36,293 nucleotides of DNA, taken from the NCBI GenBank assembly GCA_003235365.1, contig QJWJ01000426.1, positions 1-36,293 of the forward strand, in the 5' to 3' direction. The first letter of the stretch is position 1. Every line of letters starts with the position of its first letter. A program made the position numbers and the translations under genes. The notes below the pieces were generated by a model, which made no database searches, was not told the DNA's origin, and saw nothing but the letters and a program-made list of their open reading frames with translations. Below are positions 17,147 through 24,842 of this stretch, piece by piece. Source of the stretch: Deltaproteobacteria bacterium (GTDB taxonomy: Bacteria > Myxococcota_A > Polyangia > Polyangiales > Polyangiaceae).

Positions 17147-18166
17147 TCAGGAGGACTCGAGCGTGTAGTAGCACGCACAGGGATGTCGAGCGTCGCCGTC
17201 ATTCAGCGTTGGCAATTCGTTGGCGCAACGCTCCTTCGCAAGTGAGCATCGTGGATGGAATGCGCAGCCCGTTGGCGGATTGACGGGGCTTGGAGGTTCC
17301 CCGAGTAGTGGCACGCGTTTCTGAATGCGTTCGAGTGATGGCATCGCGTCGAGCAAGGCTTTGGTGTACGGGTGAGCAGGCCGGTGCAGCACTTCGCCAG
17401 CGGGACCACTTTCGACGATGCGCCCGAGGTACATCACGAGCACCTCGTCGCACGTGGCCTCGACGACCGCGAGATCGTGGGCGACGAACAGGTAACCGAG
17501 CCCCAGCTGCTCGGCCAGCGTCGAAAGCAGGCGGAGGATCTCCGCTTGGACGCACACGTCGAGCGAAGACACCGCCTCGTCCAGAACGAGCAGGTCGGGT
17601 TTCGGGGCAAGGGCGCGAGCGATGGCGACTCGCTGGGCTTGGCCACCGGAGAGTTCGCGAGGAAAGCGCTCGAGCAGCGTGGTCGGCAAACGAACGAGAT
17701 CGAGCAGTTCTTCGACGCGTTCGCGACGGGCGTGTTGGTCGAGATCAGTCAACGTCTCGAGCGGTGCTTCGATGGCGTCGCGGACTCGGCGCCGTGGGTT
17801 CAGTGACGACAATGGGTCCTGAAACACGAGCTGAACGCGCTGCCGAAACTCACGTCGTCGTTTTGCGTCGGACTCGCTGTAGGGTGTCCCCAGAAAGTTG
17901 ATGGTTCCGGATGTCGGCGTGTCCAAGTCGAGCAGTAGCCGTACGAGCGTGCTCTTTCCGGAGCCGGACTCGCCAATCAACCCGACGCGGTCACCCGAGC
18001 TGAGCGACAACGACACGCCACGCAGCGCTTGAACGCGTCGTCGCGCGCCAAACCAGTTGCTGCGTTGGTCGAAGTCGCGACGAACCTCTCGCGCTGTGAG
18101 GAGCGGCGGTTGCTCGACTGCACTCGATGCATTGGATACAATTGGTGCATTGGGTGAACTGGTCAT
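17147..18166 (-). CDS. Peptide-type ABC transporter ATPase (OppF/DppF-like)
   Basis: The 339-residue cytoplasmic ATPase has Walker A GESGSGKS (65-72), Q-loop VFQDP (about 114-118), signature LSGGQ (172-176) and Walker B LLVLDEA (192-198). The C-terminal extension GCAFHPRCSLAKERC is typical of the Opp/Dpp family. Its ATG at 18166 overlaps the stop of the fused permease-ATPase by four bases (ATGA); the longer upstream frame is a shadow of that gene. It is the last gene of the importer operon and pairs with the ATPase half of the fusion protein to make the nucleotide-binding dimer. Confidence 0.92.
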   Translation of the reverse strand: MTSSPNAPIVSNASSAVEQPPLLTAREVRRDFDQRSNWFGARRRVQALRGVSLSLSSGDRVGLIGESGSGKSTLVRLLLDLDTPTSGTINFLGTPYSESDAKRRREFRQRVQLVFQDPLSSLNPRRRVRDAIEAPLETLTDLDQHARRERVEELLDLVRLPTTLLERFPRELSGGQAQRVAIARALAPKPDLLVLDEAVSSLDVCVQAEILRLLSTLAEQLGLGYLFVAHDLAVVEATCDEVLVMYLGRIVESGPAGEVLHRPAHPYTKALLDAMPSLERIQKRVPLLGEPPSPVNPPTGCAFHPRCSLAKERCANELPTLNDGDARHPCACYYTLESS

Positions 18167-19935
18167 CGATCCTCTTGAAGCGCAACACTCGACGGCATTG
18201 CAGCTCCACCTACGGTGAAGAGTTTCGACTTTCGTCCGAGCTGGGGGATGGCGCCGATCAACCTCCGGGTGTAGTCGTGATCGGGTGCTGCGAGCACTGC
18301 GTCGGTGGGGCCCCTCTCGACCAAAGTGCCGTCGTTCATGACCAGCACGTGGTCGCACAGCTGACGGACGACTGCGAGGTCGTGTGTGATGAACAGCAAC
18401 GCAGCCGCGTGCTGTTCGGTGACCCGCCGCAGCAAGTCCAGCACCATTGCCTGGGTGGTGACGTCGAGCGCCGTGGTGGGTTCGTCGGCAATCACCAGCG
18501 TGGGATCGCCGGTGAGGGCGATGGCTACCGCGACCCGTTGCCGCATCCCGCCCGACAACTCGTGAGGGTAGGCGTTCAGCACGCGTTGCGGGTCGGCGAT
18601 GCCCACTTCCGCCAGCGCTTCGAGACGGCGCTGATCGGAGTTGGGCTCGGAACCGTACAACGTCATGCATTCGCGGAGCTGGGTTCCAATGGTTTGCAGC
18701 GGATGCAGACTGCCCAGCGGGTCCTGCGGGATCCATCCGATGTGCCGGCCCCGGTAGACGCGACCCGCGGCTCGCAGGTCGACGCCCCCCAAATGCAGTC
18801 GATCGGCACGGACCGTGGCGTGCGACAAGCTCCCGAAAATGGCTCGCGCCGTCACGGACTTGCCCGAGCCGCTTTCGCCGACCAGCCCAACGCGTTGGCC
18901 CGGCGCGATGCTGAAGGAGACGTCCGTGACGACCTCGTGGCCCTCGAATGCGACGTGAAGGGACGATACCTCGATGGCAGCTGGCTCTTGTGTGGCGTTT
19001 GGTGGGTTTGGCTCCAGTGCGGGGGGATCGGTGGACGCGGCTGAGTGTCGGTGTTTGACGGGACTCGCGTTGTCCAAGGCGTCACGGGCCGCGTCTCCGA
19101 GCACGTTCAACGCCGTGACGAGCAATAGGATCATCGCACCGGCGATGAGGCACACGTGCGGCGCGCTCGTCAGCAAGTGACGCGACTGGCCGAGCATGCC
19201 TCCGAGATCCGCCGTCGGCGGTTGTGCACCCAGACCCAAGAAGGATAGCCCCGCCGTTTCGACGATCATCCAGCCGGCACTCGTCGTACACGCCACGGCC
19301 AGCACGGGCAGCACGGCCGGTAGGATTTCGCGCAGCACGATGGAGGTCGTGGTTTGCCCGCCGACCCGCGCGGCGGCGATGTACGGCTCGCGGGCGACGG
19401 CCAGTGCCTGTCCGCGTACGGTGCGCGCGAAGAACGGGATGTTGACGACCGCAATGGCCAACGTGGCGTTCATCAGACCCGGCCCCAATACCGCGACGAT
19501 GCACAGTGCGAGCAACAGGTATGGGAATGCCATCAGGACGTCGATGCCCCGCGAGAGCAGTGCATCCGTCCACCCGCCTCGGTAGGCAGCGATCAACCCA
19601 ATTGCGCTGCCCACACTGCTCGACACCGCCACGCCCAGCGCCGCCACTCCGAGCGACAAGCGCGTGCCGGCGAGCAATCGCGAAAGCAAGTCACGACCGA
19701 GCTGGTCGGTGCCGAGCACGTACCCGCTCGACAGAGGAGGCACCAACCGCTGCTCCAACGCCGTGGCCGTCGGGTCCAAAGCCGGGACGAGCGCCGATGC
19801 CAGGGAGCCGACAACCGCACTTCCGAGCACGATGACGGCTGCCCGAGCGGGCATGTTGTTCCGCAGCTGCAATGCAAAGCGGCGCCACGTTCCCATCGGC
19901 GAGTTCGATGCGTTGCCGCCGGGCGTCGCGGTCAC
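18163..19935 (-). CDS. Fused ABC permease and ATPase (DppC-DppD-like)
   Basis: The 590-residue product joins two subunits that are usually separate. Residues of about 30-285 are a DppC-type permease (GYVLGTDQLGRDLLSRLL; the EAA-like loop AREPYIAAARVGG; five or six membrane segments). A Pro- and Ser-rich linker covers about 290-320. Residues of about 320-590 are an ATPase with Walker A GESGSGKS (353-360), signature LSGGMRQRV, and Walker B LVIADEPTTALD. It starts at GTG 19935, overlapping the stop of the first permease by four bases (GTGA). It works with the separate permease, the second ATPase and the binding protein as an importer for peptides or similar solutes. Such fusions are known in the family but uncommon. 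Confidence 0.9.
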   Translation of the reverse strand: MTATPGGNASNSPMGTWRRFALQLRNNMPARAAVIVLGSAVVGSLASALVPALDPTATALEQRLVPPLSSGYVLGTDQLGRDLLSRLLAGTRLSLGVAALGVAVSSSVGSAIGLIAAYRGGWTDALLSRGIDVLMAFPYLLLALCIVAVLGPGLMNATLAIAVVNIPFFARTVRGQALAVAREPYIAAARVGGQTTTSIVLREILPAVLPVLAVACTTSAGWMIVETAGLSFLGLGAQPPTADLGGMLGQSRHLLTSAPHVCLIAGAMILLLVTALNVLGDAARDALDNASPVKHRHSAASTDPPALEPNPPNATQEPAAIEVSSLHVAFEGHEVVTDVSFSIAPGQRVGLVGESGSGKSVTARAIFGSLSHATVRADRLHLGGVDLRAAGRVYRGRHIGWIPQDPLGSLHPLQTIGTQLRECMTLYGSEPNSDQRRLEALAEVGIADPQRVLNAYPHELSGGMRQRVAVAIALTGDPTLVIADEPTTALDVTTQAMVLDLLRRVTEQHAAALLFITHDLAVVRQLCDHVLVMNDGTLVERGPTDAVLAAPDHDYTRRLIGAIPQLGRKSKLFTVGGAAMPSSVALQEDR

Positions 19936-20891
19936 GCTGCGACCCTCGGATCGACCGCGCGCTGCAGAAGATCTGTAGCGAGATTGACCAGCACGTACAT
20001 CACGGCGATCAACACCACGCTGCCCTGCACGAGCAGCAAGTCGCGCTGTACGATCGCATCGACCAACAGCTTGCCGAGGCCCGGCCACTGGAAGACGACC
20101 TCGATGTACGCCGTGCCGCCGAGCACGAAGCCCGCTTGTAAACCGATCACCGGCACCACCCGCGCGAAGGCGACGACGAACGCGTGCCGGTACACGACGG
20201 TCGCTTCATCGAAGCCGCGAGCGCGCGCGAGTTCGACGTGTGGCGCGGCGAGCGCTTCGAGCATGGCGGCTCGCATCACGCGGGCAATCACTCCCGCGAC
20301 GACGATGCCCAACGCGGCTGCAGGCATCAGCAGGTGTGCACAGATGTCGCCGACGCTGCCGAGCCAACGTCCGTCGTCGACGAACACGCTGCGCATGCCA
20401 CTGACCGGTAACAGTCGGAGCCGTGCGGCGGCGAACACCAGGAGCATCGCGACGAAGAATGACGGCGTCGACACCCCGACGTAGGAAACCAGACTCAGCA
20501 CACGGTCGCGAACGGAGTTCGGCTTGGCGGCGGCAGCGCTGCCGAGACTCAGACCGCCCAACACGCCCATTGCCAACGCGGTCGCCGCGAGCAGTGCGGT
20601 CGGGCCGATCCGCTCGAGCAGCAGCCCGGTGATCGGACGTTCGTGAGAGTACGACCTGCCCAGATCTCCTTCGAGCAGGTGTCCGAGCCAGGTGACGTAG
20701 CGAGTGAACAGGGAACCGTCGAGGCCCAGTGCTTTGGTGAGCTCCGCAGTGCGTTCGGCGGTTGCATACGGGCCGAGCAGTGCCGTGGCAGGGTCGCCCG
20801 GGAGCATCGCCATGACGAGGAACGTGACGAGCGTGACGCCCAGGCACACCGGGATCACCGCGACGAGGCGCCTGATGATGTAAGCCTTCAT
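19932..20891 (-). CDS. Peptide-type ABC transporter permease (DppB-like)
   Basis: The 319-residue inner-membrane protein has the DppB/OppB architecture. An N-terminal helix (YIIRRLVAVIPVCLGVTLVTFLVM) is followed by LPGDPATALLGPYAT, a TM block, and the cytoplasmic coupling loop MLEALAAPHVELARARGFDEATVVYRHAF. The conserved ending is GTAYIEVVFQWPGLGKLLVDAIVQRD. Six membrane segments are expected. Its ATG overlaps the stop of the binding-protein gene by four bases and its own stop overlaps the start of the next gene, so the operon is translationally coupled throughout. Confidence 0.93.
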   Translation of the reverse strand: MKAYIIRRLVAVIPVCLGVTLVTFLVMAMLPGDPATALLGPYATAERTAELTKALGLDGSLFTRYVTWLGHLLEGDLGRSYSHERPITGLLLERIGPTALLAATALAMGVLGGLSLGSAAAAKPNSVRDRVLSLVSYVGVSTPSFFVAMLLVFAAARLRLLPVSGMRSVFVDDGRWLGSVGDICAHLLMPAAALGIVVAGVIARVMRAAMLEALAAPHVELARARGFDEATVVYRHAFVVAFARVVPVIGLQAGFVLGGTAYIEVVFQWPGLGKLLVDAIVQRDLLLVQGSVVLIAVMYVLVNLATDLLQRAVDPRVAA

Positions 20892-22450
20892 CGCTTGTCG
20901 ACTCCCCCGAAATCGACCAGGAACGAGGGTTGCAGTGCCAACCCAGTCACGCTGCGCTGATGGACGGCATTCTGCTTCCAGCTGGCAACGAACAGCCAGG
21001 GCGCGTCATCGTGCACCTTGCGCTGAATGCTTCGGTACAGACGTGCGCGTCCCGCAGCATCGGTTTGTTTGCGAGCCAATTCCACCAGATCGTCGACCGT
21101 GGCGTTGCGGTACCAGCCCGAGTTGAAGCCGTTCGGTGGCGCGGCAGCGCCGCGTAGGGTGAGATAGGGCAGCGTGTCTGGGTCGTTGGTCATCCACGCC
21201 ATCTCGGCCATGTGCGCCGTTTCGAGGCCGGCGTTCACCTCTGCGAGGTAGGCGTTCCATTCCAGCGTGCGAACCTGAACGCGCACGCCAACCTCCGCCA
21301 GATCTGCCTGAATGGCGGTGGCCATCTCGACCGGTGCCAACATGCCCGGGCCGCTCTCCGGAGCGAGCAGCGTGAGCGGCGAGACCACTGGCCCTGCGTC
21401 GTCGAGCAATTGTCGAGCGCGCTGCGGGTCGTACGCGTAGGGGGTCGTGCCCGTCGCGGCCTTGCCGAACGCAGAAGGAATGGGCCCGGCGAGTTCAGTT
21501 GCCGCTCCTTGCAGCACGTGCTCGACGATTGCTTCCTTGTTTACGGCGTAGTTGACTGCCCGGCGGATCCGCACGTCGTCGAAGGGGGGGAGCTTGGTGT
21601 TGAGGATCAGGAACCACGCGTGCGGTCCTTCAGTTTGAGTCACCGTGACGAGAGGATCGTTTCGGAGCTGACTCACCGTGTCGGGAGGCAACGACAGCGA
21701 GACATCGATGCCGCCGCTCTCGAGTTCGGCAAGCTCCGTCATCGGGTCCGTGATGGGTCGGAAGATCAGTCTGTCGGATGCGGTGGGCTGAGCATGAGCT
21801 TCGTTGCGGCGCAGGCTGATGCTGTGCCCCGCCTCCCAACCGACGAAGGCAAAGCGCCCAGTCCCGACCGGATGCCGGCCGAAGTCTCCGCGATGCTTGC
21901 GTACGGCCGTGGGCGAAACCATGTAGCCGGTGGGGTAGGCGAGGTTGCTCAGCAGCGGCGCGAACGGCTCCTTCAAGTCGAGCTGGAGGTGATGTGAGTC
22001 CACCGCGGTTACCCGGTCGATCTTCTCGAAGAAGAAGGCCAAGGGGAATGGTCCGGTGTCGTGCTCCGGGTGGTTCGGATTGAGCAGACGCTCGAAGTTG
22101 TACTTGGCGGCGTCGGCATCGAACGGCGAGCCATCGTGAAAGGTCACACCCTTCCGCAACGAGAAGACGTAGGAAAGCCCATCGGCGCTGATGGTCCAAC
22201 TTTGTGCGAGGCCCGGCCCGACGCGCAAAGAACCCTCTTCGAACCGAGTGAGCCCTTCATACACGTTCGCCGCGACTCGAAAGTCGTTGGAGCTGGTCGT
22301 CACGTGCGGATCGAGGGAGCGCGGCTCTTCGGAGAGACTCACGACCAACACGCCGGGCGGCGGCTTTGCCGATGAAGCGAGGAACGTCGCGCCGACGAGG
22401 CACGACAGGCCCACGACGAGCGACCCCAACGTGGCGTGGAGCGCATTCAC
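20888..22450 (-). CDS. ABC transporter substrate-binding protein, family 5
   Basis: The 520-residue product belongs to the SBP_bac_5 (DppA/OppA/NikA) family: LVVSLSEEPRSLDPHVTTSS near the mature start, YVFSLRKGVTFHDGSPFDADAAKYNFERL, and DVRIRRAVNYAVNKEAIV. The N-terminus is a Sec signal (LVVGLSCLVGATFLASSA) without a canonical lipobox. It should deliver peptides, opines, glutathione or similar solutes to the coupled permeases. Substrate cannot be read from sequence alone. The start is GTG at 22450 with no clear ribosome binding site. Being upstream of the NAGGN operon it could in principle handle glutamine-containing dipeptides; this is only a guess from position. Confidence 0.9.
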   Translation of the reverse strand: MNALHATLGSLVVGLSCLVGATFLASSAKPPPGVLVVSLSEEPRSLDPHVTTSSNDFRVAANVYEGLTRFEEGSLRVGPGLAQSWTISADGLSYVFSLRKGVTFHDGSPFDADAAKYNFERLLNPNHPEHDTGPFPLAFFFEKIDRVTAVDSHHLQLDLKEPFAPLLSNLAYPTGYMVSPTAVRKHRGDFGRHPVGTGRFAFVGWEAGHSISLRRNEAHAQPTASDRLIFRPITDPMTELAELESGGIDVSLSLPPDTVSQLRNDPLVTVTQTEGPHAWFLILNTKLPPFDDVRIRRAVNYAVNKEAIVEHVLQGAATELAGPIPSAFGKAATGTTPYAYDPQRARQLLDDAGPVVSPLTLLAPESGPGMLAPVEMATAIQADLAEVGVRVQVRTLEWNAYLAEVNAGLETAHMAEMAWMTNDPDTLPYLTLRGAAAPPNGFNSGWYRNATVDDLVELARKQTDAAGRARLYRSIQRKVHDDAPWLFVASWKQNAVHQRSVTGLALQPSFLVDFGGVDKR

Positions 22451-22714
22451 GACGGCTCATACAAACGCAAATCATCCCGATTGTCGAGTCTGACGGGCCG
22501 GACGTTGCGCGCGTCGTCGCTGGTCGTGAAACGGCTCCGCGCCGATCGCCGCTGGTCGTTGCACTCAGCGGCACCAGAGTTCTCAGTAGACACGATGTGG
22601 CGGCGGCGCGTGGGATCCGACGCATGAGCAACGGTGCGGATCGCGTACCCCGTTGACGTAGCAGTGAGCGGGCGCGTGTGGACGCGACTTCATGGCCGGG
22701 AGCTCGAGATTGCC
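22451..22714. other. Intergenic stretch between ABC operon and slipin terminator
   Basis: No gene is recognisable. On the minus strand it carries the tail after the slipin terminator and the promoter region of the ABC operon. I found no convincing -35/-10 pair by eye. Confidence 0.45.
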
Positions 22715-22759
22715 AAAAACCGCGGCGCCGCACCGACTCGTTCCGAGCCGGCGCGGCGC
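22715..22759 (-). terminator. Intrinsic terminator after the slipin gene
   Basis: A 35-base hairpin (22725-22759) pairs GCGCCGC, CCG and CTCG with CGAG, CGG and GCGGCGC around a three-base loop, with two A.C mismatches. On the minus strand it is followed by GG and five Ts (22715-22719). It starts 30 bases after the slipin stop and should end the HNH / tRNA-like RNA / slipin transcript. Confidence 0.8.
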
Positions 22760-22789
22760 GTTGGGGGATCGACCAGGGTCGAACTCATT

Positions 22790-23887
22790 TCAGTGCTCGC
22801 CGTCGAGCAGGTGCGCGGGGAGCAGCGACTTCAGGCCGTCTGCGCCCACCACGACACGCACCTCTTGGATACGCGACGCGATGTCCTTCATCGCATCCAG
22901 TTCCTTGAGGCGCAGCAGGATGGGTTGCTCCGCCATGACCTTTGCCGTGTTGGCGAGCGAGCGCGTGGCGGCGACTTCTTCGCGTCGCAGAATCACGTTG
23001 GCAGCGGCTTCCTTCTCGGCTTCGATCACGCGGTTGAGCAGCGTCTTCATTTCACCGGGCAGGATGATGTCCTTGACACCGATGCTTTCGACGGTGAGGC
23101 CCACTTGCGCCAGCTTGGGCACGACTTCCTGTTCGAGGTGGCGGTTGAACGCGTCGCGGCCTTCGAGCAGACCGTCGAGGGTCACACTCGAAACGTAGTC
23201 TCGAGCGGCAAGTTGCGTTGCCAGGTACACGGTTGCTTCCAGGTCCGAAAGCGTCTCACACACGCGCCGCGCATCGGAGACGCCGACCTCGACGGCCAGG
23301 GACAGGCGCAGTGTCACCTTGTCTTTGGTCATCAGGTCCTGACCCGCGACGGTCACGGTACGTCGGCGCAGGTCGAGCACCACGACTTCGGGCTTGCTTT
23401 CGGGCGTGCGCCAGAAGCGGTAGCGCCCGGGCGCGAGCTGCCGCACGAACGACTGCTGCAGGTACAGCAGACCCGTTTGAAATGCCTCGACCTTGGCGTC
23501 GAGCAGTTCCTGCTTGGGGATGACTGCCTCGAGTTCGTCGGTCAGGGCAGGGACGTCGTCCGTGACGGCCATCAGTCGCAGCCGCACCGATTCATCGATG
23601 CTCCAGTAGCGGTGCACTCCTGGCCGCAGATAGACGACGGGGCGACCGTCCTTGTACAGGATGCCTCGCTGCGCATCACCGATCTCGACCTGTGCGTACC
23701 ACTCGCTGGGCAGCAGCTGACGAACTCCGGGACGAGCCTGAAAGACCAGTTCGTCGGTGTTCCAGCGCTGTTCGCTGTAGTTGCGTCCCCACAGCCAATG
23801 ACGGCCAGGGCCGAGTGCCCGCAGTGGTACGTGGCCTCGGAACAGCACGACGCGTTCGTTGAACTTCACTTGAAGGATCTTGTACAT
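22790..23887 (-). CDS. Slipin family SPFH/band-7 protein
   Basis: The 365-residue product has an SPFH/band-7 core (about 155-290: VLDLRRRTVTVAGQDLMTKDKVTLRLSLAVEV, then LEGRDAFNRHLEQEV, LAQVGLTVESIGVKDIILP), followed by the Ala/Glu-rich helix EAEKEAAANVILRREEVAATRSLANTAKV expected to drive oligomerisation. The first 150 residues carry a related beta-rich segment (MYKILQVKFNERVVLF, LGPGRHWLW). No N-terminal membrane helix is visible, unlike stomatins. GTGAGGA lies five bases before the ATG. Slipins of this type occur in RNA-repair operons with RtcB ligase and have been linked to a tRNA-like RNA. Here the gene is preceded by tRNA-like modules and an HNH gene on the same strand, which supports a scaffold role in RNA damage response. 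Confidence 0.9.
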   Translation of the reverse strand: MYKILQVKFNERVVLFRGHVPLRALGPGRHWLWGRNYSEQRWNTDELVFQARPGVRQLLPSEWYAQVEIGDAQRGILYKDGRPVVYLRPGVHRYWSIDESVRLRLMAVTDDVPALTDELEAVIPKQELLDAKVEAFQTGLLYLQQSFVRQLAPGRYRFWRTPESKPEVVVLDLRRRTVTVAGQDLMTKDKVTLRLSLAVEVGVSDARRVCETLSDLEATVYLATQLAARDYVSSVTLDGLLEGRDAFNRHLEQEVVPKLAQVGLTVESIGVKDIILPGEMKTLLNRVIEAEKEAAANVILRREEVAATRSLANTAKVMAEQPILLRLKELDAMKDIASRIQEVRVVVGADGLKSLLPAHLLDGEH

Positions 23888-23900
23888 GGTGGTTCCTCAC

Positions 23901-24180
23901 TGCTTGTTTCGTTGGATGCGCGGTTCGCTTCGCACCGACGCTCCGCACGGCTTGCGATCGTTCACGGCGAGGTGAGCAACTGCGCGATGGAAGCGCGGTC
24001 TCCTGAGGGAATCGCGCTTCGAGGTGCAGTGGTCACTCGGCTCGGTACGGTACGACGTCGATCGGCAAGTGGGGCGCTGGGGCGGACGCTCTGTGGCGTT
24101 GGCTCCAGCGCTGCAAGTGCAGATGTGGCGAAGTGCGGTACGTCGCGGAGGTTCGTCGTTCGTCGTCGGATTGGCGACGA
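23901..24180 (-). other. Non-coding stretch between tRNA-like RNAs and slipin
   Basis: No coding region or clear RNA structure was recognised. It is probably transcribed as the leader of the slipin message. Confidence 0.4.
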
Positions 24181-24213
24181 CCGATCCCGTAGGACGGGTC
24201 GAACCGCAATCGG
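24181..24213 (-). ncRNA. Structured element with T-loop-like sequence
   Basis: CCGAT pairs with ATCGG, enclosing the sequence GGTTCGACC and a perfect small hairpin, CCCGT-CCT-ACGGG. It echoes a tRNA T-arm but does not make a correct one. It lies downstream of the permuted tRNA-like module and may be part of the same RNA or a decayed tRNA. Confidence 0.35.
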
Positions 24214-24266
24214 CTTCGAGTGACGAACGGCTCACGACGCCGTGTCGATCATCTCTTTGTCGTGGA

Positions 24267-24378
24267 TTGGTTTTTGAGACCAACTATTCCATTGCTCTAC
24301 CTTTGAGCTACGGCCCCAATGGGACCGATCGGGGTCGAACCGATGACACATGGGTTTGACAGACCTAACGGTCAGGTC
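24267..24378 (-). ncRNA. Circularly permuted tRNA-like RNA
   Basis: Reading the minus strand downward: hairpin GACCT-GACCGTT-AGGTC (24378-24362), TGTCAAA, anticodon 3' stem CCCAT (24354-24350), variable GTGTC, T-arm ATCGG-TTCGACC-CCGAT (24344-24328), acceptor 3' strand CGGTCCC (24327-24321), A, TT, acceptor 5' strand GGGGCCG (24317-24311), TA, D-arm GCTC-AAAGGTA-GAGC (24308-24294), A26, anticodon 5' stem ATGGA (24292-24288), ATAG, hairpin TTGGT-CTCAAAA-ACCAA (24283-24267). Put in canonical order, the two halves give a full cloverleaf: 7-bp acceptor (one G.U), 4-bp D-stem, 4-bp anticodon stem, 5-base variable loop and a canonical T-arm. No anticodon is fixed because that loop is open. No CCA is encoded. 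It lies between the HNH and slipin genes. Confidence 0.7.
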
Positions 24379-24492
24379 GCAAATGATCGAGACGGGAACA
24401 CGCGGGCCGAACACGCCGAAGGAACGGATCTCGTCGTTCGGTGTGCGGTCGCGAGCCTCGAGCTGCAATGCGCTGTCTTGATCCATTCACGG
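24379..24492 (-). other. Non-coding spacer between tRNA-like modules
   Basis: This holds no recognisable gene. At 24432-24450 it has a near copy (17 of 19 identical) of a sequence at 24542-24560 that precedes the first tRNA-like module, so the modules may have arisen by duplication. Confidence 0.45.
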
Positions 24493-24549
24493 TGAAGGGC
24501 GCTGGATTCGAACCAGTCGCATGCCAGCCCGTTGCTGGCCGCGTCCTTC
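24493..24549 (-). ncRNA. D-arm-less tRNA-like RNA module
   Basis: On the minus strand, GAAGGAC (24549-24543) can pair with GCCCTTC (24500-24494) at six of seven positions. Between them lie an arm GCCAG-CAACGGG-CTGGC (24539-24523) with tRNA-like 5/7/5 dimensions, a five-base variable-like segment ATGCG, and a T-arm ACTGG-TTCGAAT-CCAGC (24517-24501; one A.C mismatch). A then CCG follow. Spacing equals tRNA positions 27-73, but the D-arm is absent and U33 is A. Counting the mismatch as loop gives an 8/4 acceptor/T-stem. It may be a degenerate tRNA, a D-armless mimic or half of another permuted RNA. Confidence 0.5.
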
Positions 24550-24561
24550 GGTGTCCGGTCT

Positions 24562-24842
24562 TGCGTTGAATGACTCGTTGCGTACGTTCCAGGGGACTTG
24601 CGCGTTTTCGAAGCGTCGAGAACGCGCCCGTCGCACCTATCAGGTTGATTGCCGTGACACGTCAACTGCTCTGGAGAATGGGGTGGAAAGGGGCGCAGCG
24701 GGCCGCCAGCGACTCTTCGGTGTTCACGACAACGCGCGGTAGCGGCTGGGCTTGGGCGTCGTCGTCGTATCGACCTGGAGTTGCGGCACCCTCTCGACGA
24801 GGGGCTGAGCCGCCCGCTGCGCACGAGTTGGTTGATTGGTGA
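24562..24842 (-). other. Non-coding 3' flank of the HNH gene
   Basis: No gene was recognised. A stem GCGCGTT / AACGCGC encloses a 14-base loop at about 24600-24627. The stretch is likely part of the transcript leading into the tRNA-like modules. Confidence 0.4.

Noticed and set aside
18167..18736. Long N-terminal extension of the last ABC ATPase
   Set aside because: It overlaps the fused permease-ATPase gene; the 4-bp overlap start at 18166 gives a normal-length ATPase.
24250..24317. An ordinary tRNA-Trp-like or Leu(CAA) gene in normal order
   Set aside because: The 5' half and an arm with loop CTCAAAA look right, but no T-arm or matching acceptor strand follows; extra bases also separate the D-arm from that arm.
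24267..24378. Bulge-helix-bulge splicing motif around the permuted tRNA-like RNA
   Set aside because: I looked for pairing between leader and trailer as in algal and archaeal permuted tRNAs. Instead each end has its own hairpin, so no such motif is claimed.
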